This document shows, in pieces, positions 42,141 through 53,000 of a DNA stretch of 64,000 bases (its first letter is position 1; each line of letters begins with the position of its first letter). Origin of the DNA: Phoma sp. XZ068 (taxonomy: Eukaryota; Ascomycota; Dothideomycetes; Pleosporales; Didymellaceae); contig RBKR01000008.1 of the NCBI GenBank assembly GCA_004835665.1, positions 1-64,000 of the forward strand, in the 5' to 3' direction. Under the pieces are notes generated by a model. That model made no database searches, was not told the DNA's origin, and saw only the letters and a list, made by a program, of their open reading frames with translations. The translations under genes were made by a program, and so were the position numbers.

Positions 42141-43747
42141 TGACCTGAGGCACACGGACAAGAAGATAGCGTTGCACAATGTTGCATTGCGCCGGTTGTC
42201 CAAGAAAATTGTGGGAGCTGTATGGGAACGATCGATAAGGCCAATAGTCCTTTACATCTGTCGCCACCCGATGTCAGCCTCCCTGCCAGCTCAACATTGC
42301 GAAGGGCCAGATGGAGCCTCTGCCTCTGAATGGTTTTGACCCGCACAAGTAAATCAGCTATTCCGCCCCTGGCCTAGACGCGCACAACCAGCCGCAAGTA
42401 CACGACCAGTTCCAGCTGCAATGTCTTCTCTGCTTCTCTGAGTTACAGTTGAATCGTGAACACCCTAGGTTGAAATGCCCCAACCACAACATTTAAGCAT
42501 GGAAGCCAGCTGGACAAGTAGCAGTTGCGACTGCCCAGGTTGGTAAATTAGGACCAGACTCAAAAGAAGAATGCTCCCAAATTTTTCTCCCCGAAGCTCA
42601 AGATCATGTTCCGCTTGCAACCCATCTTTATTCACATGGCTAATTCTGAAGAAGCTATCGATGATTCTTAATCTAGCACCACGTCGTGTGTTACTTCCAC
42701 TTCGTCTTCCCAGATTGCTAACTCACTAGCGCAACTTATCTTGCCGACGGCATTCCCGATTATCCCTCAGTCGATGCTCGGTATGATGTTACACGAGGCT
42801 TTCTCCGCATGTTTTGTTGCTAGCATCATCTTCTGTAGTTGCGTCAATCAGTCTCGGGATTGACTTTCTACCTTTCATCTCTTCCAATATGCGCTGAACT
42901 TGCCAGATGGTCATGAATGAGACTCACGACAAATGCGACCGGATATGGTCAGTTTTGAGGATCTTTGGAATCTTACCGTCCTGCCATACGAGTGTAGTCG
43001 ATGGCCCTGGTCGGATTGAATACGAACGATGCACAGAAGGACCATCAGTAACCTCGCCTGAAATGGGCCATAATGCCTCCACAAGCGTTACGAGTGCCGT
43101 ACCAGTCAATTACCTTGCCAGATCCATATCTGCGCGATAGTCGGAATTGAGACACTGTGCCCGATACCCACTTTTTGGACTCGGTCGATCCTGGCTTATG
43201 ACCTGTCCAAAGCCTGGCGACAAAAAACATGTTTATCTAACGCTGTCCGACGTCAATCGCTCCTTTAACCAGATATAGGTGAGGTGGAATTACACAAAGA
43301 TAATGCAGGGGATTTAATCCCCAAAAAGAAACACTACCATCATGCTTTTCTAAACATGCTACACGTTCCGCAACTATCCTGATTCAGTTTCATATCGTGT
43401 TTGTGTCCTTACCAATGACAACCAGGGGGGATCTGTAGACCCGTCAACTTCCGTGGAAGATTAATACCGAGCGCCGAGCCTCATCGACATCATGATGCAG
43501 GCTCGGAAACAGCCCGCACACGCATTCAATTGCGGCACTGGCTGATAGCCGTTTACCGCCTACTCAATTGTTGCCCGTAAGAAAATTAAGACCTACTTCA
43601 GTTCACGCATTCTTTATCTTCAATGTTCATGTGTTTCTTGCTTCAGTTCTTGACATTTTTCATAGCCTCCAACTTGCAAATCCGATCAGATTCACTCATT
43701 TCCATGGTGTCGCGTTGTATGTCACGCCATTACAAACAGCAGCCAAC
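42141..43747. other. Intergenic, no gene called
   Basis: 1.6 kb without a convincing coding region on either strand. Short open frames below 80 codons carry no recognisable motif. It may include eroded 5' sequence of the neighbouring relics. Confidence 0.55.
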
Positions 43748-44429
43748 ATGGTAATCAAAAGCTTGTATCCTGATCTAGAGCTTCCTGAATTGGACATCTT
43801 CACCTTCTTGTTTGAGCGCGAAGATCGCAAGTTTTCAGATAATCATCGTGTTTCTCCCTCGCTCCTCCACTCAGTCGTGTCACTAATCGTTGTACTTAGC
43901 CATCTTCCGAGACGGTAATACCGGCAGAACTCATAGCTTTGGCGATTTGAAGCACATGGCGGAGTGTTTCGGCACAGTGCTGAAGTCTCGATAAACTGGT
44001 CCGCAGGCGATGTTCTGGTGATCGCCTCATTGAGTGACATTGACATTCCGCCCGTGGTGTTTGGGACTCTCTGGGCGGGTGGGATTGTTTTAACTGTTAA
44101 TCCAGCTTACACAATGACTGAGCTCACGCATCAGCTTCGAGACTGCGGTGCAAAATGTATAGTGTCGCAATCTTCGAGTATCGAGTCTGTTAGCGAGGCA
44201 TGTCACTGAGGTGCCCTGCGCCTACGTGGTCGTCAGGGACCATTCCAAGCCGTTCAACGTTGAGGAGCTCCACATGTGGTTCGGCGAGCGCGTGGTGCAC
44301 TACAAGCGTCTGCGGGGAGGTGTCCGACAGGTACAGGAAATCCCGAAGAATTCGAGCGGGAAGATTCTCCGAAAGGAGCTTAGAAAGATTGCGCGTCAGA
44401 AGTATGAAAGGCTCGGTGCCAGGTTGTAG
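43748..44429 (+). pseudogene. Acyl-CoA/4-coumarate-CoA ligase relic with internal deletion
   Basis: The start (MVIKSLYPDLELPELDIFTF) and the C-terminus (VQEIPKNSSGKILRKELRK, the conserved PK..GKILR lysine region of AMP-forming ligases) survive. The large adenylate-forming core between them is gone. An intron at 43848-43899 still has good borders. After GTVLKSR one base is missing near 43992 (frameshift), then the frame resumes NWSAGDVL...VNPAYTMTEL up to about residue 150. At about 44200 it jumps directly to EVPCAYVVV near the end. The P-loop-like TSGTTGxPK segment is absent, so it cannot activate substrates. The ancestral enzyme would have joined an aromatic or fatty acid to CoA. Confidence 0.85.
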
Positions 44430-44725
44430 GTGGGCTGTTAAATACTTCATTTGTTAGCTGGAATATTACATATAGCTTGGTGATGTTATATCTACTAAAT
44501 GCCATAATATACACTCGTTTTCATGTTTTGACTCTACGTTCGCACACCAATCCTAAATTTGTGTATTTATTTTCTTCATAGTACTCACTATGATCTCAAG
44601 GGTCAAATTGCAGCATTGTACATGCGCATTTTCGATTTATTTGCCTGAACCCAGCTAGATTTTATTGGAAGTATGCCGTATTTGATACATACAAAGTGAA
44701 GGAATTTGTTAATATTATCCCTCAT

Positions 44726-45421
44726 TTACCAGAACCCGAGATTTTGCGACATTAATGCTTCGTCCCGTCCCTTCTCCAGCCAACGGTTAGATAGATCGTC
44801 GCTTGCAAAGCTGCTCACTCCATTGAAATGCCCGCTGGTATCCAACACCTCTGCCCAGTAGTCCAATCCCAGGCCGTACAAGCTCCCCATGCCCTGATGT
44901 GCTGTGGGGGGCACCTCAGAACTACTGTCTCCAACCTTGGTGTATGTTGGTATCCTTTCGCTTTCAAATGTAAGACTTGGGGGCCACTCATTTTCGGGGG
45001 TGTGTGAGATGTTTATATGCATGTACCAAGCCATATCGGGCGTCTCGGGCGTGGGACAATATAGACTTGGTGTTGCGGTTCCTTCGCTGTACGGTTCTTT
45101 GCTATCGAAGCGTGGCGCCGGTGTGAATGGTATAGCTATGGCCTCCCAGTCAGGTTTGTCCTGGTGGCTTTGTTGCCCGACCCGATAATGCTGATTCTTC
45201 TTGTGTGGAGGGGCCACTGGGCTGACCCCGACGGCTGAATCAACATAGTCTCCCACGTCACACGCACGCGTAGTCGCGCTTCTTTTATTCATGTTCCGGG
45301 CTGCAGGACCTTGTCTGCGCCGACGGGCGTTACTTTTGTCTGCCGTCCTGGTTTTCGTGTTGTGTTCGTCCCCTCTCCAGTCGTCGCAGAAGACGGCGGT
45401 CAAATGCGTAACTCGTAGCAT
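44726..45421 (-). CDS. Hypothetical protein, 231 aa
   Basis: An ATG-started open frame of 231 codons with no family I recognise. A basic N-terminal third (ARRRRQ, NMNKRS) is followed by a Pro/Ser/Glu-rich middle and a C-terminus with aromatic and acidic residues (GLGLDYWAEVL, SNRWLEKGRDEALM). It could be the remaining C-terminal part of a regulator lying among dead genes, or a chance frame. No splice partner was found upstream. Confidence 0.3.
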   Translation of the reverse strand: MLRVTHLTAVFCDDWRGDEHNTKTRTADKSNARRRRQGPAARNMNKRSATTRACDVGDYVDSAVGVSPVAPPHKKNQHYRVGQQSHQDKPDWEAIAIPFTPAPRFDSKEPYSEGTATPSLYCPTPETPDMAWYMHINISHTPENEWPPSLTFESERIPTYTKVGDSSSEVPPTAHQGMGSLYGLGLDYWAEVLDTSGHFNGVSSFASDDLSNRWLEKGRDEALMSQNLGFW

Positions 45422-46340
45422 AGACCACGTAAACTTGGATTTTCAGCTTGGGGAATATTGGGTTTGAAGTGCCAATTCCAGGTGTCTGTGCAAACTGGTG
45501 CGCAGCTCATGATCTCCTAGTTACCCTAGTGGACATGTTCACGTTTAATTATGAGCATTGAGACTGAGAAGATGAAATCTGTGCCATTGTTCACAAGATT
45601 AAGTTAGTACGGGTAGGTTGCCTCAACTCCGAATTGCGAAAATCGCCCTTGATGCTCGGATGGATAATTCCGCATGATCGTTTTTAAATGAATACTCACC
45701 ACTGCGAAGCCCAACGCCAACAGAATGCCAACCTATGAATGCATCAAACTTAAGCCTGGCGACCTTGGGACGATAAAGGGCAGATCTGTGGGGCTATGAT
45801 CATGATGCCACTACAGGAGGACCTGTGGTACCATGCATCCTCTAGAGGGTTGGGACGGCGACTTGTCGCACCTCACGGAAAAGTCTCAGCGCGGTTGCCT
45901 AGCACTTAAAAAAGCTTAGCGTCGGTTAGCAAATCCGGGGTGTGGGAACCGGGAGGTGATTGCGCACACACCTTTCGCGGAAACAAAGCCCAGACCAGCC
46001 GCCCGGCTGATCAACAAGTACCGCACTAAATGGGCCAACTCAGAAACCCGTGGAGCCTGTTGCCCGCGGGCTCTCGGAATTCTCCAACATAATGATCCCA
46101 ACGAATCGAGAAGCACAGAGAGCGGAGCTTGCACGGCCGAGCCCCGCGATAATGGTGGCCTCCGTGGTGGACCGCGATATCATATGTACAAAGCGATGAG
46201 ATCTAGTCAATCCGAAGGGGAAAGTGCCTTCCTTTGGGCTGCTACAAGTTTCTCCTGCTCTGCCGGTCTCAGATTGCGCTTTCACCCTCCCGTCACTCGT
46301 ACTATCAGGAGCCAAGAACAGTGCATACACAGCTGACGAG
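45422..46340. other. Intergenic, no gene called
   Basis: 919 bp. Overlapping weak frames on both strands around 45900-46390 have no recognisable content. It contains the presumed promoter of the second BVMO gene. Confidence 0.55.
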
Positions 46341-48166
46341 ATGGAACCCCGATATATTGATGCTCTTGTGGTGGGTGCAGGCTTTGGTGGCATCTACCAA
46401 GTGAAGAAGATGCTTGACCAGAATCTGACGGTCAAGGCCGTTGATGTGGCCAGCGATGTTGGAGGCACCTGGTACTGGAATAAATATCCAGGTGCCATGT
46501 CCGAGTGAGTACCATTTGCAACATCAGCCCCAGTTGTAGTCCCTTTTCGTATCAAACGTTCCAAATTTATGGAAAAGAAATAAGGACACCTTCACCAAAC
46601 AAATGGTGCAACGGGACAAGACGCGGCCAGCTAATCGTCTCGACAGCACCCAGTCCTTCCTGTACAGGTACGCTTAGGATCTTGAGGATCTCAAGACGTA
46701 CCCTTGGGACAACCACTACGTCATGGGCCCCGAGGTCCAGACCTATCTCAAGCATGTCGTGAAGAAGTACGGCCTCCGAAAGCATTTTCAGTTCAACACA
46801 GCACTGGTGTCGGCGCCGTGGAGCGAGAACGAGCAACGCTGGGTCGCTACCCTGTCCACAAACGAGGTGCTGAAGTGCAAATACCTCATTACGGGTCTTG
46901 GCCTTCTCTCCAAAACCAACTTCCCCAACATACCCAACATTGGCAAGTTCCAAGGTGAACTTGACCACACAGCCAGGTGGCCTGAGAACGCTGATCTGAG
47001 GGGCAAGCGCGTTGGTGTTATTGGTAACGGCTCTACCGGCATCCATGTCATCACCGCCATCGCAAAGGCTGACGAGGTCAAGCAGCTGCTCTCCTTCCAG
47101 CGCAATCCCCAGTACAGTGTCCCTGCCGGCAACGGACCGGTTTCGACCGAGTATCGTAAGCACGTGAATGACACGTATGAGGAAATCTGGGACCAAGCTA
47201 AGAACAGCTTGTTTGGTTTCGGCTTCCAGGAGACGGCCCGCACGACGTTCAGCGTCACCCCCGACGAGCGCGAGAGGATCTACGAGGAGGCGTGGCAGAT
47301 GGGCAACGGCTTCCGCTTCATGTTCTGGACATTCAGCGACATCACTGTCGACGAAGCGGCGAACAAGGAGGCTGCCGACTTCATCGAGAACAAGATCTGC
47401 CAGACAGTCAAGGACCTGGAAAAGGCGCGTAAGCTTTGATCTACCGAGCCCTACGCCCGGAGGCCGCTGTGCGACTCGGGCTACCACGACCAATTCAACC
47501 GCGACAATGTGAGTATTGTTACATCAAAGCAAACCCCATCACTGAGTTCACGCCCAACGGTATCCGTACCGCCGATGGCCACGTCTACGAGCTAGATGTC
47601 GTCATCTGCGCCACCGGCTTCGACGCCGTTGACGGCAACTATACCCGCATCACGATTCTGGGCGCAAGGGCGAGTCACTCAAGGGCCACTCGGCCAAACG
47701 AGGGCCTACATCCTACCTAGGCATCTGTGTGCCTAACTTCCCTAACCTCTTTATGATCACGGGTCCCAACAGCCCCTTCTGCAACCTCGCGTCGGCCATC
47801 GAGACACACGTCGACATTATTTCCAATTTGATAGCCACAGCAGAGACGAAGCCATCGTTACTGGTCAAGAAGGCCATTGTGAATGGCACAAGTGGGGCCC
47901 GCACCAACGGCTATAATGGCATGAATGGTACCAACGATAGCCTGGGCCACAAGATGATGTCTGCCATTATTGAAGCAGAGCCCGATGCGGAGAAGGAGTG
48001 GACGGATCTCTGCGATGAATTGACCTCGAAAAGTCTGTTCCGCGAAATTGAGTACATTCCTGGGAAGAAGCCTGTTACCATGTTCTGGTTCGGTGGCCTG
48101 GGGCCATATAGGAAGAAGGTGCAGGGGCTTCTCGATGATGATCTTAAGGGTTTCAAGCGCTTTTGA
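46341..48166 (+). pseudogene. Baeyer-Villiger monooxygenase 2 relic (cyclohexanone MO type)
   Basis: Once a full-length BVMO. Features: VVGAGFGGIY, GGTWYWNKYPGAMS, an intron 46505-46646, TYPWDNHYVMGPEVQTYL, fingerprint FQGELDHTARWP, the NADPH motif GNGSTGI, EPYARRPLCDSGY, ATGFDAVDGNYTRI, PNLFMITGPNSPF and a C-terminus near GYNGMNG to FKRF. Four lesions: TAG at 46675-46677 where TGG is expected (Trp of RYSWD-like, a TpG to TpA change as in RIP); TGA at 47437-47439; a frameshift near 47511-47524; another near 47660-47672. The long first open section after the TAG still codes continuously for about 230 residues, so decay is recent. It belongs to the soluble cyclohexanone/steroid monooxygenase class, distinct from BVMO 1. 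Confidence 0.88.
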
Positions 48167-48573
48167 CATACACAATATGGCACAATACCGGGAGATAAGT
48201 TCGGATGCTCGACGACAAGTAGGGAACACATCCTGGGCGCTGTAGCCCATTCTTTGGTCAGTTGAGAATCGACCAGAGTTGGAGGTCCGCTTAAATGAGC
48301 TGCTGCTGCATTAAACTGTGAGCGATACACACCGCCAGGAAAGCGATGTAATATGGTAGAGAGAGCGAGGTGCCAAAGACGCTAAGGTGTACTGCAGCTA
48401 CAGAGTTATTCGATTCGTAATTAAAGGATCTAGCTTTTTATAACACATGAATCAATAGATTCACGTGAAGCTTGCAACCACATGTGAGTGTGCAACAACG
48501 ACTGTTGACTATCTGCTTGACAAGTTCTGTCCATGAAATCTTTGAAATGGGTTACTTTGATCACTAAGTTTTT
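48167..48573. other. Intergenic between convergent BVMO relic and regulator 2
   Basis: 407 bp, moderately AT-rich, with no coding signal on either strand. Presumably it holds both 3' untranslated regions. Confidence 0.6.
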
Positions 48574-50953
48574 CTAGCTAAGCCCCTGTTCCATGTCAGG
48601 CCCAGAATTCATCGTGATACTGATGGGCTCAATCTGCGAGAAGGCCTCGAACATCTCAGGCGGCATGTCTAACAGGTTATAGCTAATTTCTCCTTCAGCT
48701 TGGCTGTTTAGGTAAGAGAGGTCTAGCAGTATCGTGTCTTCTTCTAAACCGTCAGGTCGGTTTGGTTGCCAGTTGGCGAACGTTGCAGTCGGCTGAGCGT
48801 CCGAAGCAAAGGGCAGCGATTGCTGGCTCGGAAATGAATGATTTACAACATTCCCCGAAGTTGTAAAAGACGCACGCAAACCTAATACCTCCATCTCTTT
48901 CTCAATCACCTTGGACGCCTTGGTGATGACTGGATTCGTCCGCGTGAGCCGCTTGAGTGCACCTGCACAAAGAAATAGCCTGTCTAAAGTACTTGGTGCG
49001 GCATGGCCAGTCGCCCGAACCTCGAGCAGGAAGATCGATGCAGCTGTGTATATGCTATAGGCCAAGCATAGGACGACGTGACCCTCACCAAAGGCAGAGC
49101 TGTACAGACCAAATAGGGCGACAATAGAAGATGCAGAGGATATACAGTGGATCAGGGGATTGTGTTCAGCCAGTATGTTTGCCAGTTCTGGTTGCCGGCT
49201 GAGCTTCAGTTTGGCACGATGGAGCAGTATATTGATGGTATGGTAGAAGCAGCTTTGGCGTTGGGTCAGTTTCAAACTTTGCTCAGAATGTTCGGGTTGG
49301 ACTTACTTGAGTATCACGATGTGACTTGGAGAACACTCAAGGCTTGAAACAGCGAGATCGATTTTTAGATGAGCGGGCAGGTCACGCCACCAATCTCGAA
49401 GCTTTGAGCCCTCCGCGACGGCACATTGATACGCTCGAGAAGGGCTCGAGTTCTGGGAAGGACTGTAGAGATGTTTCAAAATCTGGTTTAGTACCTCAGC
49501 AAGCGCACATGTTTGTACAAAACAGGATATAATATGAGCCTGCTTTGGTAGGTAGTTTGGAGATAAAAGCCCATGCGGCGTCCAGGTTTCGATCTCGGCT
49601 GTATCATCCACTGCATTCTATTAGCATGTTGCTCAACAGATTTCTTGTCTGACGTACTGAGAGTGCGCGGAGGACTCATTTCCGAATGCTGTATGAGGGG
49701 AGTTCGTCCGAAATATAATGAAATCAGCTTATCCCAGAAATAACAACTCCAGAATAAGCGGTTTCTGATCTCAATGTCTTCCATTGAGAATCTTTCAGCA
49801 TCTTCGTGATGTCTTCCATCGACGCATATACCCATGTCATCAATCAGTCGAAAGGCCATGCCGCTATAAAGCCAAGCCTGAGTGCGGTTGCCCCGGCCAC
49901 ATTCTTGAGCACTGAGTAGTAAGAGCGCCTGAACGGTAGGGATATTGTTGTGTCCATGCTGTATATCGTCGAAGAGCAGCCTGTTCGCTGCTTCAGAAAA
50001 CGCTGCTCCATCGTCAAAGGGGGCGAGCAACTGATCCATACCAGGCTCATCGCGGCACCATCGGACCGAGTGGGAGAGTATTGCATTGAAGAGTGCTTGT
50101 GAAAAGTAAGGGCCGCCAGCCTTCATGTCACCTAATGAATGGTGTCAATACTTGAGCTGCTTAGCACAAGACGGTTACTTGCGGGTGAATGTTGGTCGGT
50201 ATACGAAGTTGAATAGTGGTTGAATCCAACAGAAATGAGACTCCAGAAGGAATCGGAATGGCTCCTGTACACCGTATTAGGCCTGGATCAACTCACCCTC
50301 TAAGTGGGTTACCTACCGGTATATCTGCCAACTTTTCAAATGCTCTTTCGCGCCAAGCCTTATTCATAAGACTCTCTTTCTCTGCAGCCGCCTCCTGGTC
50401 TGCCTGCTTAGTGTCGAACGCATGTGCTCGTATTTTGCTGTGGGGCTGAAACAGACTGAGAGGTTCCTGGAAGGATAGCCTTCTGCTTTTGCTGTCATCC
50501 GGTACTTCAGCATCGCCAGATGAAAGCGAGGAATTTTGGACCTCTGATGCTGAAATAGGGTTTTCATGGTCATGGTTGGTCGATGCAGGGTTTGCAATTC
50601 CTGTGGCATCAGCAAGCGCAGCTTCGAGTTCCGCAACCCTTTGCTCGAGCCGCTGCGTATAAGAAAGAGTTGGAGAGCTTCACAAAGTAAGCATATACTG
50701 TTTGCTGGGCGACGAGACCCGTCATGGAACCCACTCGGTGTGGCCATCTTACAGTTTGTACAGGCACGTGTTCCCACGACGCTTGCAGCGATTACACACT
50801 GGGTGTCCGGCATCGCATTTTACCTGCCGTTTTGTTGGAACACCAATATCTAATCGAATCACATGGAGAAGCTCGAACCTTGCGTTGCCGACATGTTTCA
50901 CACGAAAATGCGCTCTTCTTCGGATGGCGCTGCTCCCGCGAGATGGCGGACAT
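48574..50953 (-). CDS. Zn2Cys6 transcription factor 2 (fungal_trans type)
   Basis: Seven exons: 50879-50953, 50753-50823, 50317-50677, 50183-50264, 49658-50131, 49307-49610 and 48574-49252, 681 aa. The zinc cluster, joined over intron 1, reads SCETCRQRKVKC then DAGHPVCNRCKRRGNTC (C-x2-C-x6-C-x6-C-x2-C-x6-C). A coiled-coil linker follows (SYTQRLEQRVAELEAAL). The middle homology region contains ILSHSVRW, ALLLLSAQECGRGN, AWLYSGMAFRLIDDMG, NRLFWSCYFWDKLISLYFGR and a C-terminal IASSA-type helix region. The fourth intron uses a GC donor (GCAAGT at 50182); only that choice restores FTRDMKAGGPYF. It reads away from the amidohydrolase on the same strand. Intact and probably functional. Confidence 0.9.
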
Positions 50954-51465
50954 GATTTACAGCTTGCATCTCCTCTCTGGTCTTACTGATAGCGTTCGAT
51001 TGGGGAAGGCTTCGGCCCTTTCCCTACTCTCCCAGGAAATCCTGACGTGGCCGCAAGCGATTGCCAAGCACACAATAGCAGGGGACGATGTGCAGCAATG
51101 CGGCCAGCCTTAGCTTCGGTCAACTTCCGAGCTTCCCCACTACAGATCAGAAAGGTATTGGAAACGCGAGTCGTGGGTGGTTCAATTGATCGGATTGATG
51201 TGACAGCGTTGGAACGGTCTCGATTCGCAATCAGAGTGTGTCTGGTGAGTTATAGTCAGAAAAGTTGGCGCGACAAATGAAGGGAAGGAGCCATGACGAC
51301 CCGTGAGGTGATGCACTAAATCAGACTAGTGCAGCGCTAGTGACAAAGCCTGGTCGCTGCGACCTCTTTCCACCGGACTTTCCATCACCCATGGTATGCA
51401 GAATGATTCGGCGTGTTCAGTTGAACAAAACTTGTCAAGGTCAAAGTTCACTGAGAATCTCGCAT
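50954..51465. other. Intergenic upstream of regulator 2
   Basis: 512 bp between two minus-strand genes. No coding signal. It serves as promoter of regulator 2 and 3' region of the amidohydrolase gene. Confidence 0.6.
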
Positions 51466-52494
51466 TCATTTGCTGATATCCCAAAGCTGTCTGGCATTCA
51501 GAGTGAAGACCTGCTCTGTCAAGCAAGCCTTACTTGTCCATTCCAAGCACCGCTCTATAAATGGTCGCACGTCAAGCCCCTCAAATCGAGTATGTGGCCA
51601 GTCTGAAGCGAACACGATCCTGTCACCTGCTTTCCTCAGCAATTCGCCTGCTATTGCCTCAATCCAAGGCATATCGGCATCTTCGTCAAAACGGTATGCC
51701 GCCGAGAACTTGATCCAAGTGTTCCCACGTGCGATCAGATTAACAAGGGATTGGAAGCCAGTCAAATCGTATGGGTCAATTGGATGATTTCGTTGCTCGG
51801 TCGTCGGTAGCTTCGGAGCTCCGAAATGCGCAATGCACAGCCTAACGTCCAGGTCTCCAGCAACACGCTCCAAGGTGGGTATGTGTTCCATACCGATGAA
51901 GAGCTCTAGCACCCAGTTGAGTGGTTTGATGGCCTTCTCATAGCGCTTCAATGTCTCTCGCAGGGATGCCTCTGTAAATTGGACATTGGTTGACTTGAGG
52001 TTCAGACGCACACCTCGAACCCCAAGCTTGTGCCACTCTTCAAGATCCGCCAACTTGATTGTATCAGGATCAATGCCCACGACACCACGGCCATGACAGG
52101 GTCCAATCGCCTCGAGCGCATCAAGAAGGCACGAATTGTCGTTACCGTATATGGAAGGCTGGACCAACACAATGTTCGAGATCCCGATTGTCTTCTCGAA
52201 ACTCAATGCGTGTTGCAGATCGTGTAGTGCGGGAGTGTATGCAGCGGTCGAAGCGAGTGGATATTCCGGAGATGTTACATGCATGTGGCAATCCCATGCA
52301 CCAGTCGGCATTAACCGAGAAATGCTGGGCGCTCCGGGGAGTCTTCTCTTATCATGTGCAGCATGGCTATGGAGTCTCGAAGAGCGAAGAAAAGACCGGA
52401 GGTAGGAACGAGATTGCCTTAATAAGGGTATAAGCAATTTCTCCACAAGGACGCTCAAGAGGGAGATGCGAATTGCTTTGCGAAGTGTCATCAT
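51466..52494 (-). CDS. TIM-barrel amidohydrolase, lactonase-like (Amidohydro_2)
   Basis: Single exon, 342 aa from the ATG pair at 52494/52491; a shorter start at 52311 (MPTGAWDCHMHV) would give 281 aa. The metal-site D-x-H-x-H appears as DCHMH (about 68-72). Further barrel motifs are LVQPSIYGNDN, GVVGIDPDT, GVRGVRLNL, IAHFGAPKLP and the active-site Asp about 298 in VFASDWPHTRFEG. These match the family of 2-pyrone-4,6-dicarboxylate lactonase and sugar-acid lactonases, which open lactone rings. The first ~60 residues are basic, with Arg and hydrophobics and almost no acid, like a mitochondrial presequence. A lactonase fits directly after a Baeyer-Villiger enzyme. It diverges from the transporter at 53001. 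Confidence 0.88.
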   Translation of the reverse strand: MMTLRKAIRISLLSVLVEKLLIPLLRQSRSYLRSFLRSSRLHSHAAHDKRRLPGAPSISRLMPTGAWDCHMHVTSPEYPLASTAAYTPALHDLQHALSFEKTIGISNIVLVQPSIYGNDNSCLLDALEAIGPCHGRGVVGIDPDTIKLADLEEWHKLGVRGVRLNLKSTNVQFTEASLRETLKRYEKAIKPLNWVLELFIGMEHIPTLERVAGDLDVRLCIAHFGAPKLPTTEQRNHPIDPYDLTGFQSLVNLIARGNTWIKFSAAYRFDEDADMPWIEAIAGELLRKAGDRIVFASDWPHTRFEGLDVRPFIERCLEWTSKACLTEQVFTLNARQLWDISK

Positions 52495-53000
52495 TTCCAA
52501 GAACAAATCGAGAGATGTAAGTACACATACCAAGGAAGTGGATAGAGCGAGATAGAGCTACTTATGATACTGCTCAAAGCGTATCCGCGCAGCGACACTG
52601 GCATTAAGCGTGGGTCCATGTTAGTCTACAAAACTTTGCGACAAGGCGACGCAGCACTCAACACTATCAAAGGGTGGTGAGGCCAGGGATTGAACGGACA
52701 GTGGCCGAAGTGTGGAGCATGGCATGTCTTTAATGCTGCTAGGTGGGAGTTCATTACTTCTACAGCTAGCGCTGCGGTTCATGGCCTCGGAAGTTGACCG
52801 AATTGTGGCGCGCTAACCACGCCCCACCAATCACCCCAACTTTTCTCATGCCCCGGACTTTCCCCATACCCCACGGGTACATTCTTTTGAACGTCCTCAT
52901 GGCGGCAACAGCACTATTTATGTCTTTGCACATCCCTCTTTTCTTCTGGCGGTACTTTCACTAAGCTTGAGTTTCTCGCGCAAGTCAGCTACAGATCAGG
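52495..53000. promoter_or_regulatory. Divergent promoter, amidohydrolase / transporter 2
   Basis: 506 bp between the two start codons. The shared spacer suggests coordinated expression of a hydrolase and a carrier, perhaps for the same substrate. An ACTATTTATG stretch near 52912 may serve as TATA-like element for the plus-strand gene. Unmistakable operator palindromes were not found. Confidence 0.5.
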
